Shown here in pieces: positions 8,075-19,807 of a DNA stretch of 64,000 nucleotides. The stretch's first letter is position 1. Each line of letters starts with the position of its first letter. The stretch is from Palaemon carinicauda (lineage: Eukaryota > Arthropoda > Malacostraca > Decapoda > Palaemonidae). The DNA lies in contig NC_090745.1 in NCBI RefSeq assembly GCF_036898095.1, positions 81,575,516-81,639,515 on the forward strand, in the 5' to 3' direction. Below the pieces are notes generated by a model, which had not been told where the DNA came from, searched no databases, and worked only from the letters and a program-made list of their open reading frames with translations. Both the position numbers and the translations under genes were made by a program.

Positions 8075-10605
8075 GACTTATAGGTTCAATTGAATCCACT
8101 GAAGAAGACAGTGGGTACAGACGAAATATTTCAATAATCAGGCTGAGAATTTCTGGAACTACGTAAGGTCCTATAAATATACTTGGAGTATATTTAAAGG
8201 ACCATGGTGACACCAGAATAGTACAACCTTCCAGTTCATCAGCAACTTGCTAGGATTGAAGTTGTCAGCCCCAGACAGCCGGGTGGTAGGCTGTAAGCAA
8301 TTCACAGCCTATCAAATGAGACCCAAGTGTTTTACTGCTCACCCACTGTTGTACGTCCCTCTAATTGTATTTTTTGAGATTATTCATAAATAACAAAGTA
8401 AAATCCACCTCTCTAGATATTAACAGTAGATAACGATAGGAAATATAAATGAAATAATTTTATGGGCATTTTGTATGATGATTGTGTTCAAGAGGATTAG
8501 GGTGAATTTGGTCATGATTGTGCAAAATAGGGATAGGCCTATCTTGTGGTCTTGAGAGTTTAAGGGGGAAATTATTATCGATTTCAATATTGGCATTTGA
8601 ATCGAATAAAATAATTCTTCTAACAACAGGTATTCCTATCGTTTTAAATGCAACACGTAACTCATATTACATAATTTTATTGATTCGTTATCTTATCGAA
8701 TCTACACATCAAATCAATATTAGCCTGCTTCCGCTTTATCACAATCACATATCAGGCATCTTTATAAACTTATTTCACCTAGTTATATTACTGGTTTCTT
8801 ACACTTAATTAAAAAGAATAGGTAGAAATTTTGTTATCTCTTCTGTAACATAACAGCATTTTCTCCTCTGTGAATCAGACAACGAAACTGGCGCGTCGAA
8901 CACTATCAGCTGACCTCAAGCATTGATAGGAACCAAATTTTGAAGTGTGCAGTTTATTGGGTGATTTCTTCCATAGGGGATAGGGTGGCTTGACTTCATT
9001 TTATTTCGGAATGGAGTGTGTGCCGCCTAAGCAAGAAGATATACCATTATGTATCGATGAGGTGAATTTAATTGGCCATAGTAATTTTCTAACGTTGATA
9101 TACTGTAGGTGTTGCATTAAGATTACTGTGAAGTGCAAGCGTGCGTGCGCAGATTGTCCGGACCTTGTGTCCGGAAGGAGTCTCTTCCCAACTACTGTGA
9201 GGTTTCTGTGGATAGTAGGGTTTCCGTATATTATATGACCAGAAAGGCAGCCCTTAAAGTAAAATTATCCCTCGACGCCACTTTATATGGACATCAAAAT
9301 TGGACCCTTACAGAGAGCATCTCGGCTTAAATGTTGCCGACTTACTTTCGTAACAATTCTGGATAAATTTTCCGATGCCGTCCCTCATCCATTGCTGGCA
9401 GGTGAACAATGTTCTGAAAAAAAAAAAAAATAAGGATGAAACATTTGATTAAACTTCATGTAGACCCTTCAAAGAACCAGGCGTTATTACCTATTAAGTT
9501 CGACCGAAATAATTTAGACGATAAGGAAATTAGGGTTAGTGCGTTATATACCGGTGAAATGTATTTATTTGATTGTACTTTAATTTTTTACTTTAATGTT
9601 ATTTCTGAGCAGTTGTGTTTTGTCTGTTTTGATATTGAATAGTCCATAGATATAAATGAATGAAAATATATAAAATAGATTATTTAGAGGAGCTTGTGTA
9701 TGTCTATTTAACCTTTAATTAATATTTTTCCTCTTGTACCAATTATCGTGTTTTTCACCAAGCTAAGCTTCTACCGTACATTGAAATGCCTAGAGTTGTT
9801 GATACTATAAATTTGAAAACAAATATTAGCCACTTTTATTCAAATAAAGTTGATGTTTACTAACTAATGCTGAGTAACTTCTGGAACTATCATTTGATTA
9901 AACTTGTAGAATTGTAAAACAGAAATAATGCCTGGCTCTGTAAAAGGAAAAAAAAATCTATACAATTGCAATAGTGTTATGGTAAATCTTTTTGCGTTTT
10001 GTCCAATCCATAATAACAAGGAACAATTCATATTTCTATCAATTTATTATTGATTTTCTTATTATTACAGGGAGCGATCCATTCACCTGATTTTTCTCTT
10101 TTTGTTATTTTCAGATATACTGAATATAAATGTTTTTTTAATAGTCTCTCGTTGTCCAACACCAGAGATTTGTATTGCATCCCTTTAAAGGTATCCCTTG
10201 TGAAATAGACATTTATAAGTATATTTCTTTGTTTATGTGTAGAAATCACAGAAGCAGACACGTTATGAGCGTTAAAGATATATTATTCTTTGTTTATATA
10301 CGTACTTGGAAATTACATTCTTTGTTAATCAGGTTCGGGCCTCAGGGTTGAGGTATAGCTTTTGCAACGGCGCTTTTATTACTGTAATCGGGGAATGTAT
10401 GTTAGATTTGAGCTTATCTTTCATTTATACCATTTTCTTTTTTCAATATATCTTTCACTAAACAGAAATTATCCTTCTTTTTCAAGTCTTCTTTGAGGTT
10501 CTATAGCTCGATTAATTAATTTCTTGTTTATATATTTGGGAAGCCCGGTGGTTGAAACTGAGAAACACTACTTTTAGATAAACCTATTGTGTGAGGTAGA
10601 ATTCC
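8074..10605. other. AT-rich non-coding DNA upstream of tafazzin
   Basis: No transposon ends or protein homologies are recognised. Small open frames at 8518-8808, 8990-9238, 9436-9642 and 10028-10261 (minus) have no family I know and no splice support. The last 2 kb may hold the tafazzin promoter and 5' UTR, but I see no decisive motif. Confidence 0.5.
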
Positions 10606-10713
10606 GTGTGTGGTTTGTTTACAAATTTCGCTCGTAGAAACATTTGTACTCTTCCACAGACTAGTAGTACTACAACGAACTCCGGCTTATCTTCCTACCA
10701 ACAAGAGGAAGAA

Positions 10714-10882
10714 ATGCAAGAGGTTAAAATACATCCGAAGGACGCCTCTGTGGGCAGTGAAAAACAATTTTCACTGAAACATGGCTGGCCTTTCCCCGAT
10801 ATGACGAATCCTCCGCTGTCTTTCAGAATTAGGAGTGCCATAGTTATCCCTTTGGTAGGAACGTTCAGCAAAATTCTTATGA
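10714..10882 (+). CDS. TAZ: Tafazzin exon 1 (cardiolipin transacylase), N-terminus
   Basis: Tafazzin remodels cardiolipin acyl chains on mitochondrial membranes. This exon encodes HGWPFPDM, then the hydrophobic segment IVIPLVGTFSKILM. It corresponds to the family N-terminus (a WPFP motif, then a membrane-inserting stretch with VGTYS). The exon ends after ATG-A at 10882, followed by a strong GTAAGT donor. The phase (1) joins cleanly to the exon at 41209, producing M-N followed by TVH, as in the family. I chose the ATG at 10714 because it is closest to the conserved part and has a good upstream context (GAAGAA). The frame also has an ATG at 10606 that would add 36 residues. The rest of the gene after exon 2 is not in the window. 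Confidence 0.82.
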
Positions 10883-11216
10883 GTAAGTGTTATAATAACT
10901 TGTGTACATTATAACATTCAAACTTACATAGTCTGTCTTTATAAAGTTATATTTTTGTGGTATTTATTTGCAAGAGCACGCTCTCCATTTACTCCAAAAT
11001 TGTGCAGTCCGGCAGCTCTCCTCTTTTTGTACAGTAATTGGGAGGTTCTTTAAATGCTGGGAAAGCAAAAAATAGCAAGATATGTTTCAAGAGGGGGGAG
11101 GGGTTGGTGGAGGAGGTACTAAGCGACCTGGGACCGACATCGTCAACAGAGTCAATCAAAGAGAATTTCGTGACGTCAGCGTACATTTAGTATATATTCA
11201 AAATAGATACTGAATT

Positions 11217-11361
11217 AAAAATGGAGTAATTGCTCAAAAGTGTCACTATTTGTGAAATGTATATTTTATATTTGGTAAATGTTTTATATAAATCATATTA
11301 AAGTGTATTTTTGAAAGAAACTTTATTGAGAATGACTAGTTTTGCCAGATGACTCTTTGCT
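11217..11361. repeat. Left arm of an outer inverted repeat
   Basis: About 140 bp, starting AAAAATGGAGTAATTGCTCA, recurs in inverted orientation at 13612-13735 with moderate divergence. The shared core includes AAAAGTGTCACTATTTGTGA. The two arms bracket the hAT-like element, which suggests the hAT landed in the loop of a foldback-type repeat. Confidence 0.8.
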
Positions 11362-11765
11362 ACTTGATCACTGCCTAAGGATACCTGCCAATTTCCCTCC
11401 CATGAAACAGGGCTGGGAAGTCAGAGTCGAGACCAATTTATGGACTAGAGGAGTCGGAGTTGGTAAAATTCCACTGACTCCGACTCCTCAAAAATGAAAT
11501 TTTTGCGCTGGAGAAATTTTCTCATTTGTTGTCCTAAGTTACATTTTTTTCAAAGTCGCTCAAAAAACGTTTCATATTACCCGCCGTTTTCTTTAACACC
11601 CTCTCGAATAAAGGCAATCACTGGGAAACACATATAGAGTCCTTTCAATACACGTCATCAAACTTCCGGTCCGCCATCTTGGAGGGCACACAAAGACGCG
11701 TTCAGTGAGTAGCTATGGTTAAACTGTTGAATTTTTAGCCATTTCATCACATTCACATTCACACA

Positions 11766-12026
11766 ATGCCCAGTTTTTGCGCTATTGTTGGCTGTGGGAA
11801 TCGAGGACGAAGAGATGACAAGAGTTTCTACCGCATACCGACAGTTATTCAGAATCAGGACAAAGATACAGAGGAATTATCCAAGCGCAGACGTGACTTG
11901 TGGTTGACCAGAATATCACGGGCTGATCTACGTGAATCCTCACTACCCTACGCACGTATTTGTTCTGATCATTTCATATCAGGTCAGTCTCGGCTAGGCC
12001 CTAAAAGTATCATTATTCCTGTGTAA
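11766..12026 (+). CDS. THAP zinc-finger exon, transposon-associated
   Basis: The 86-residue frame starts MPSFCAIVGCGNRG, continues SFYRIPTV and RRDLWLTRI, and ends with ARICSDHF. This is the C2CH pattern of a THAP DNA-binding domain (Cys5, Cys10, then CxxH). A GT donor-like GGTCAGT follows ISG, and the last residues are probably intron read-through. THAP domains serve as DNA-binding parts of P-element-like transposases and of host regulators. It lies next to the left inner inverted repeat and faces the exon at 12730-12999. I do not see a downstream exon on this strand. Domain identity is strong, but function is not known. Confidence 0.75.
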   Translation: MPSFCAIVGCGNRGRRDDKSFYRIPTVIQNQDKDTEELSKRRRDLWLTRISRADLRESSLPYARICSDHFISGQSRLGPKSIIIPV

Positions 12027-12029
12027 ACA

Positions 12030-12729
12030 TGCTATATCCGATTGCATAGGTGACTTGACAAGTATCATCGTCAGTTCAGTGTGTAGTGTGTGTGGGGGAG
12101 GGGGCATCTCAATTTTTAAACATCAAAGGGGTATCTCAGATTTTCAAAACAAGAATTAAAAGCGCCCATATTGGCTATATTAACAAAGGCTACTTACCTA
12201 GGTCTCTATTTCGTCAAGGTGCTCATGCCTATATATAATTAAGTGTATATTTATATTTATTTTAATTTGTGTATTAAATTGTGCAGACATACAGGCCTAT
12301 GTGATGAATAAACATTGATTATAAATAATAATAATATCTGAAAGCTGGTTTAACCCAAAGGGGTCTTCAGCTTATATATGAAACATTGAAAAAATAATTA
12401 AACTTGCGCATTTAATTGCAAGGAGGCAAAACGATCATCCAAGAGCATTACAATAAAGTTTGTCCATCATGTGTTTATATGTATATAAGAAATTATAGCA
12501 TTTGTAACAAAACACAAACACAATGTTTAGGCATGAACTGATAAAGATTTGACATTATAATGCAAAACTTTTACATATATTTTGAGAATCAAAAATTATA
12601 ATACACAAAATTAGGCTAAATGATCAATATTAGCTTTATAATTATAAACACTCTCTTCATTGGCCCAGTGTTTATCTAATTTTGGACTTAAAAGCATTAA
12701 AGGGAAAAACAACGAATTCTGGAAGCAGA
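12030..12729. other. AT-rich interior between the two facing exons
   Basis: No open frame or domain is seen. It separates the THAP exon from the minus-strand exon. Confidence 0.5.
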
Positions 12730-12999
12730 TTATTCAATGGAAATGTATGCCCACTCATGTTCTGGGTTGGCCGACAGTACCAAGTAGTTCACCATATCAA
12801 TGTATGAAATACTGGGAAAATCCTCAATATTTTGACTGAATGAATTCTGCATCTGGTATGGATCTAGGCCATCAATTAGATCGAGTTTCTGCTTGTAAAA
12901 ACGCTTATCATCACCCGACAATTGTTTGACAAAGTCGCTCTCATTGTCCATCTTCGCTGTACCAGCTGCCATGTTTTCGCTTTGTATGCCCTCCAGCAT
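12730..12999 (-). CDS. First exon of a transposon-associated protein (SWIM/YqaJ-type family suspected)
   Basis: The 89-residue minus-strand frame is acidic and contains DLIDGLDPYQ, then FPSISYIDMVNYLV, followed in the gene orientation by a GTACTG that could be a donor. The SYxDxxNYLV motif resembles the N-terminus of a widespread invertebrate family in which it precedes AYKSLDAY, a SWIM zinc finger and a YqaJ-like nuclease. None of the later parts are visible here. The start lies inside the right inner inverted repeat, and the left arm carries the same bases with the ATG changed. This assignment is from memory of the family pattern and is tentative. Confidence 0.4.
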   Translation of the reverse strand: MLEGIQSENMAAGTAKMDNESDFVKQLSGDDKRFYKQKLDLIDGLDPYQMQNSFSQNIEDFPSISYIDMVNYLVLSANPEHEWAYISIE

Positions 13000-13611
13000 G
13001 GCCGCCGGCGATTCCCAGTGACGTCATTGAAAGGACTCTATAGTTCCTGCCATCTCTCGTCCATAAGCCAAACCAAAACAATAATATTTTACATGCGATC
13101 GGCTGTTCTCTCCACGCACGAGTCTCTGGACATTAAAGTTTATTTCATGATTAACTCTTCATTTAATCACCATTAGCCATTTAAAAGGTAGGAGTTGTTA
13201 CTGATTCATTGTTTTATGCATCACGTATATGAATAATCTTAGAATTAAGTCATTATTTAAATGTAAACATCGTGAAATGACGGGTGTTTTGATTACAGTT
13301 TCGTGTAGCGTAGGAAAAGCTGAATCCAAGAAATTACGTGAAATGTTTTCAATAAAACAATTACTTACTACGCTAGTAGGCTGTATCGTTATGTATCCAG
13401 TTCCCATGATAATGAGTATTAGTCATGCCCTGTTATTCAGATGAGCAAATAAAAACTATTTTATAGGAAATATATATCGAAGAAATGAAGGCATAGCCTT
13501 ATTTTTTTTAAATAGGAGTCGGAGTCAGAGTCGGTTCTAAAAAATTATAGGAGTCGCAGTCGGATGTTCAGAATCCTGACTCCCCAGCCCTGTCATGAAA
13601 ACAGTCATACG

Positions 13612-13735
13612 CTGCAAAAATAGTCATTCTCATAAAAAGTTTCTTTTAAAAAATAAGATTTATAGTCAAGTATATACCAATAAAAATATACAATTCACAA
13701 ATAGTGACACTTTTGAGTAATTGATCCATTTTTAG
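13612..13735. repeat. Right arm of the outer inverted repeat
   Basis: Inverted match of 11217-11361. It abuts directly the left end of DIRS copy A at 13736. Confidence 0.8.
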
Positions 13736-14040
13736 TTGTTCCGTAACTGAAATACAAACCACGCTATTTAATATGGGTACAGTAATTACTTTCGGCGTAG
13801 CTGAAATGACGAGCCATTAGAATTTTAACGAGGGTTTACTACCCCACCGCTAGTTAGCGGGGGGGTAGGGAGGGTAGCCTGTTACCCCCCCCCCCCCACC
13901 CACACCTGTGTTGAGCTCACTGCTCTCGGCTCGGGTGGTAGTCGGACGTGTCCGCTGTCCCCCTCGCCTTCTTTGACAGCCATTGCTAATCTTTTGTTTG
14001 CTTTTCCTTTGGCAGAGTGTTTGTGAAGTTGGCCTCTGCG

Positions 14041-14080
14041 ATGCGTAAGTGTCCTGGTTTACCTGACCGCCCTTGTGGTA
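14041..14080 (+). pseudogene. DIRS A ORF1, first codons before the Tigger insertion
   Basis: Encodes MRKCPGLPDRPCG, the same start as in copy D (43479). The coding sequence is interrupted at the TA duplicated by the transposon and continues at 17728 with TVETDPH. Confidence 0.85.
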
Positions 14081-17000
14081 CAGTGAGCCCTCGTTTATCG
14101 CGGTAGATAGGTTCCAGATCCGACCGCGATAGGTGAAAATCCGCGAAGTAGTGACACCATATTTACGTATTTATTTAACATGTATATTCAGACTTTTAAA
14201 ACCTTCCCTTGTACGTAGTACTGTTAAAAAACTACCCTTTAATGTACAGAACACTTAATGCATGTACTACAGTACCCTAAACTAAAACAGGCACAAATAT
14301 TAAAGGCGATTTTATATCATGCGTTTCCTAAGCACGATAAAAAATGGCAACCAATGTTTTGTTTACGTTTATCTCTGATCTTAATGAAGAAACAAACGCA
14401 TTTACACATCTGTGTATAGGTTAGTTTTTGCATCGATTATATTGATTATTCAGTACAGTATGTTGATTTTGTTATTACCAATGTTTTACTTAATTTTTCT
14501 TAGGACTTCCAAATGAAATGTTTTTCTTTATGACGCCGCCTGAAACGGCGGCGTCATAAAGTACGCTCAGTAAACAAACGAAGGCATTTAACGCGCATGA
14601 TGAAAGTGATAAATAATGATATTACAGTAAAAGCTTTTAGAAAATATGTTATTACAGATAATATTTACCGTATCTATATAAAATCATACAATACATACGT
14701 AGCAAAGTAGGAAAACAATTTACGAGAGAGTTAGTTGTTTTACGTACGTAAATGTAAATTTTAAACAAAAAAATATGATAGGTTATAACATGTATATTCA
14801 GTCTTTTAAACCCTTCCCTTTAACTTAATGCATACTAAACTAAAACAGGCACAAATATTAAAATGTTAGAATATTAAAGTAAAACATGTATGAAAAAAAT
14901 AAAGATTGTTACTGTACTCACCACGAAAGAAGTTGAAGAAAAACTTGAATGATGATGGCGATGAATTTGCTGCACAGTAGAAATGATGATGATGAAGCTG
15001 ATGATGTCTTCTACTGTGCAGCCAATGATAGTATTTTACGTCTCTTCAGACGGAGGTGTCTTTTCCTGGGACACCTCTTCAACTTCTTCCTGGGACACTT
15101 CTTCAATTTCTTCCGAAGGCGTAGTAGCAGGAGGAACTGGCTCTTTTTTGCGAGGCTGGAAGAACATTGTGATCGGAAGTGTTCTTTTTTCGCTCGAAGA
15201 GCATCTTGTAGGGAGTCATGTCGTCATCGATCTTGTTGCAGAATTGCATAGACCGAACCATATCCTCGTCCCACTCTTGCGACATTTCATTCAACTCCTT
15301 CGCATGGTTGCAGAACTTGGCAAGCGGTTCTAATGTTAAGCCCGTTTCTTCAACATTTTCTTGGGTCTCTTCCTGCGTTTCACTGTCTTCTTCACTGGCC
15401 GATTTCGTCAGGTCTTCTAGGTCTGCGTCAGTTAGCGGCTGGGAATGGCAGTCCAACAACTCGTCGACGTCTTCAGTCGTCATGTCGCCAAACTCGTCAC
15501 CTCCAATTATCGCAGCCAACTGCACAGATTTGCGTATTGCAGAGTGTTGAATTTCAGACGGTGTAAATCCCTCGTCGTCGTAAACAATCTGGGGCCACAA
15601 CTTCTTCCAGCTCGCATTAACGGTTGCAGGTTTCATTTCTTGCAGTGCCTTCTGAATGTTCTGCAGGCACGCGGCTATTGTGTACTTCTGCCAGTACGCC
15701 TTCAAATTGAAATTTTCATCTTCATCTTCTTGGGCAGCATCCACACACGCAACGAGGTCCGCCAAGGTAATCTTCGTGTAGAGGGTCTTGAACGCCCTGA
15801 TAACCCCCTGGTCCATCGGTTGAATTAATGACGGTGTTGGGTGGCAGGAACTCAACCTGAATGCCCTCATGCGACAGGTCAGTTGCGTGTCCACCAGCGT
15901 TATCCATAAGGAGAAGGATCTTAAATGGCAAGTCCTTCTCTAAGAGATATTTACTGAATTGCGGGATAAAACACTGGTAGAACCAGTTGGAGGTCAGCAT
16001 CTTCGTAATCTATGCTTTTTGATTATGCATCCAGTACACGGGAAGGAGATTCTTATTTTTATTTTTCAAAGCTCGAGGATTTTTCGACTTGTAAATAAGC
16101 CCCGGCAAAAATCCAGCAGCATTGCCACACATCACGAGGGTTACGCGATCTTTGAACGCTTTAAAGCCAGAGGCTTTGGCTTCTTCTTTAAACAGGAAAG
16201 TTCTCGACGGCATTCTCTTCCAAAACAAGCCGGTCTCATCCATATTAAACACTTGTTCCGGCTTGTATCCACCTTCAGCGATAATGTTCTTGAACGTCTC
16301 GTTCGCGTAAGTTTCAGCAGCGGCAGTGTCAGCGAAAGCAGCCTCGCCATGCAGGGAAACGCTTTTCAGGCCGAAGCGTTTCTGAAACTTCGCGAACCAT
16401 CCTTTGCTGGCAGAAAAATGTTGTTTCTGAGGCTGGGAATCAGTGGATGTCCCTGGTTGAGGTTCATCTACATCATCTTCTTCTTCAGCATGGTCGCCAT
16501 CGTCGTCTTGAGGTTCCTTTGCCGCAAAATTCTCATACAAGCTCAAAGCCTTGATTTGGATGGTGTTCGTATCCAAGGCTATGTTCTTCTTCCGGCAGTC
16601 GGCAATCCAGACTGCTAAAGCACCTTCCATGCGTACGATCGTTTTATTACGCGTGGTAACGACTCGTTAAAGGTGATGGTAGCCGTCTTTCTAATGTTAG
16701 CCTCATCCTTCTTGATGTAGCGAACGGTGGATTCGTTCACTCCAAAATGGCGGGCTGCGGCCGCGTAACTTCTGCCTTCTTTTAACATATCGAGAAGCGT
16801 CACCTTCTCAGCAATCGTCATCATCTTTCGGTGGCGTTTAGGCTCACTACCAGCCTTAGCAGAAGCAGAACGCTTGGGAGCCATTGTACAGTAGGGGTTA
16901 AACAGAAAGTTCAACAAAAAGTTCAACTTAAAACAGTCACGCACAGCACAGAATAAAGTTCACAATAACGTAGCAGCATCTACACGGCGAGAGAGCGGCG

Positions 17001-17725
17001 AACGAAGTGGCCGCGAAAAGATGCTGGAGGTTGGAGAAGCGGTCAAAACACCAATCACAGGCTAGATTACAAAACTTGGGTTCTGATTCGTCATCTATCA
17101 GCGCTTGAACCAATCATAATCCGTCTTATATGCTACGTAGTAATTACCAATTCAAATACAAGGTTCCCTACGTATACAGCTTTACGTACGCTATTTTACG
17201 CTTGTTTTGTTGTAGGATATGTACGCTTATTCGAGATGTGATTTTTGCAACAAAGAATATTATTGGATGCAGTACTACGTACGTATACTGTACATACAAA
17301 AGATTCATGGAAAAGATGCACATCCATTACATTTGTAGTACAGTAGTAGCCATCAGCAGCCTTACACCATTCAAATACGGTATGACGGCATCTGATTTGC
17401 GTTTCATGTTCGATTTAATTTTACTACGTACTGTATACTGAATTATCGTATGATCACATTCTCTTTTCGTGTTTTATTTCTTTCTGTACTGAATTATATG
17501 TCATATGTAATGCAATGAACCATCAGTAAGAGCATATATTACTAATTACAGTATTAATGTAATTACAGGTAACGAAATATCGTATTTGGGGTCTTCATAT
17601 ATCGCGGTATTTTCGAAATTTCCGAAAATCCGCCATATGTTTATATACAGTATATGGGTTATGAAAAAAATCAGCGAAGTGGTGAATCCGCGATGGTCAA
17701 ACCGCGAAGTAGCGAGGGCTCACTG
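14081..17725 (-). mobile_element. Tigger/pogo-type Tc1-mariner DNA transposon with TA duplication
   Basis: The terminal inverted repeats begin CAGTGAGCCCTCG at both ends (14081 and, inverted, 17725). TA is duplicated at 14079-14080 and 17726-17727. The 3645-bp length fits an autonomous pogo-superfamily element. The transposase is on the minus strand in the middle, and the rest is AT-rich flank. Insertion inside a DIRS gene shows it is younger than copy A. Confidence 0.93.
15103..16884 (-). pseudogene. Tigger-like DDE transposase with frameshifts and one nonsense codon
   Basis: The start at 16884 gives MAPKRSASAKAG, then a Psq-type helix-turn-helix (EKVTLLDMLKEGRSYAAAAR, VNESTVRYIKK) and a CENP-B/Tc5-type second DNA-binding domain (GWFAKFQKRFGL). 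The catalytic triad is visible: Asp in NMDETGLFWK, Asp in LLLMDNAGGH, and Asp in QPMDQGVIRAF. Three breaks are present: a frameshift near 16650, a TAG at 16012-16010 where a Trp is expected (after HNQKA), and a one-base loss near 15833 before the third Asp. A tail rich in Asp/Glu ends at 15103. It binds and moves the transposon ends when intact; here it is inactive. Confidence 0.88.
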
Positions 17726-17727
17726 TA

Positions 17728-18360
17728 CGTATATGTCGACGGTCGAAACAGACCCCCACACCTTGTGTCCTTACTGTAGGGGCCAACGGTGTGATAAGAA
17801 TAATGTGTGTGGTGAGTGTAGGGAGTGGTCTACCTCCCAGTGGGAGGGGTTTTCCCGGCGCTGGAAGAATAAGTCCAGGCGGGATATATCTCCTTCGAAG
17901 GTTTCTTTGAAAGGAGAAAATCTCAAGGGCTCTTCTTCCGTGGTACAAACCTCCTCCGAAGCTTCCACTTGATCGTTTTCTTCCGAGAAACTGTCGAGTG
18001 GTAGCGTAGGCTGTAGTTCTGTTGACCGATCTCGGGGTTTGGGAGAGAGAGTTGCCTCCCATAGCGAGGCAGCTCCTCCTCCTCCCCCGGGGGAGGATTT
18101 AAATGTAAATGTTACTAATAATGATTTGTTGCAGCTTTGGGCTTCCTTGGGGCTTGAGGGTTCGCCCTCCAAGGAAGCCTTGTTTGACATGATCAGGTTG
18201 GGGGCAGCTGTCAAACAATCGCCGACTTTAGCAGAGGTTGATCCTCTGTCTATCGTCGACGTTGTTGTGGCAGAGGCTTCCGATGAGTTATATCAAACCT
18301 CTGCTCCTGATGTTGCTGATGTAGCTGAAGGTTTAGTTCCCCCTCCGAACATCTTTTGAG
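17728..18360 (+). pseudogene. DIRS A ORF1 continuation, cysteine cluster and acidic linker
   Basis: Resumes ORF1 with TVETDPHTLCPYC and the cluster C-X2-C-X4-C-X5-C-X2-C, then REWSTSQWE. After a frame change it reads SHSEAAPPPPPGED and LLQLWASLGLEGSPSKEAL, shared with copies B and D. It probably acts as the DIRS Gag-like protein, with the cysteines binding zinc; that role is inferred. Confidence 0.75.
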
Positions 18361-18839
18361 GGAGGAACTAAGTCTAACGGTCACTTCTGCCGGTGATTCT
18401 CCCCCTCGGGGGAGTTCACTCACAGAGACTCCTCTTCGGAGGACTGCTGATGGTCAGCCTGCTGACCCCACGGCCCCCAGAGGGTGTATAAGGCGTAAGG
18501 CCCGCCTTCCTCTTCGCCGTAGAGGCCTTCCTTCACCTCACAAGGGTGTTAGGAGGCTCCTCTTTGGTTCATCATCTCCCCAGTCCGCCGCAGAGGAACC
18601 TCGCCGTCGTTCGCCGACTCTACCAGCTACATCCCTGGACCTCTCCGCAGATTGTTCGCGATCTCCTTCGGTGGAAGGTCGTCCTTACAAAGGACACGCC
18701 GACTTTCCACCCGCCAGACCTGCTGACCTGCCGTCGCCGTTCCTGGCCGCTGACGCGCTTTGGGCGCTTACTCACCCTGTTGTTAAACGGGCAACAGTCC
18801 CTTCGGGGCACAAGGGACTTACACAAAATTGTGTCTAAG

Positions 18840-19460
18840 TCCCTTACTAGCCAGGTATCCCCTGCGCGCCAACGTTCACCTGCGCGCAACTGCGCGCAAG
18901 CACTCGCCTGCTGTTGATCCTGTTTTAGCGCGCCAGCGCTCACCTGTTTGCCAGCGCGCTACTGCGCGCCCTCATCCTGATGCGCGCTCTCATTCTCCTG
19001 CGCGCCAACGATCTTCTGATCTGGGCGCAAAGGGGAAGATAACCTTTTCCCCTGCTCGCCAGCGCTCTCCAATGCGCCATCAATCGCCGACGCGCCATCA
19101 GACCCCACCTGCTCGCCATTCTTCACCTGCGCGCCATCACACGCAGTCTCCGACGTGCGCCCGCCTATACAACCAGATGTGTGCTCTCATGCGCGCCCGC
19201 GCGCAAGAGATATATCTCCTGCGCACGCGCGCCCAATGTTATCACCCTCCCGGGCTCTTTGACATCCTGCGCGCCCGCGCGAACATTCTCCCCCGCGTGA
19301 CGCAGGCCAAATCCTATCGAGCGAGCGCCAGCGCGATCCCATGCGCGAGGCTGCAGGAAACCACGCGACCAGGTCATCATCATTGCGTTGTAGTGGTTTG
19401 CGGACTGTGGCCAAAGGTAGCACCCAAACTGCCTAGTATCCGAATGCCGACCACAACCCA
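18840..19460. repeat. ORF1 low-complexity repeats of DIRS A
   Basis: Degenerate direct repeats of CGCGCCAGCGCTCACCTG type, encoding QRSPAR-like peptides in one frame. They are spaced irregularly. The same kind of tract is expanded at 21165-22330, 36386-39300 and 44690-45560. Confidence 0.85.
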
Positions 19461-19807
19461 ACGTTCACTACACAACAAACATACAACGGTGGAATACCCA
19501 AAAACCTAAGTAACCGTTCAAAGCACTGGGCACCACCCCTTGATTTATAATGGGCAAGGGGACCCAGCTAGATCCTGACTTAAACCTTTGCTTCTCCAGC
19601 TTGCTGATCATAAGTATAAGAACATTAGGTGAAAGGGCTTATTATAAGTTATTTGAAAGATTAAAAAAACAGTGGCTGAGTAGGGGAACTCAGTGGTTTA
19701 AGGAACTGGAATGAGATGCTGTTTTATAAAAAACAAGAAAAAAAAAAATTTATTTAACCAAATCTGTTAGGATTACAATTACATTGACCCATCAATCCAA
19801 ATAGAAA
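19461..19807. other. Spacer between DIRS A and DIRS B
   Basis: No coding or element end is seen. There is a poly-A run near 19735-19750. Confidence 0.5.

Larger units (their letters stand above)
11408..13592. mobile_element. hAT-like element with 8-bp target duplication
   Basis: The ends are CAGGGCTGGGAAGTC (11408) and the inverted GACTCCCCAGCCCTG (13592). The CAGGG start is typical of hAT transposons. The flanks are CCATGAAA on the left and TCATGAAA on the right, an 8-bp duplication with one mismatch, which is the hAT length. Both ends carry GGAGTCGGAGT-type subterminal repeats. No hAT transposase is visible inside. The interior carries a THAP exon, a second exon on the minus strand, and a further pair of inverted repeats (about 11633-11700 and 12970-13037), so it appears to be a carrier or a nested insertion. 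Confidence 0.7.
13736..19460 (+). mobile_element. DIRS-like retrotransposon copy A, 3' truncated, split by Tigger
   Basis: The left inverted terminal repeat starts TTGTTCCGTAACTGAAAT and runs through the GAAATGACGAGCC motif and a G-rich/C-rich hairpin to about 13910. ORF1 starts at 14041. At 14080 it is cut by a Tigger insertion and resumes at 17728. The copy extends through the ORF1 repeat region to about 19460 and then stops. RT, recombinase and right terminus are missing. Copies B and D supply the full plan. Confidence 0.85.

Noticed and set aside
8990..9642. Possible upstream exons of a host gene
   Set aside because: Two small frames have start codons but no splice signals or homology that I can defend.
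15959..16618. 219-codon plus-strand frame in the first Tigger
   Set aside because: It is the antisense of the transposase coding region.
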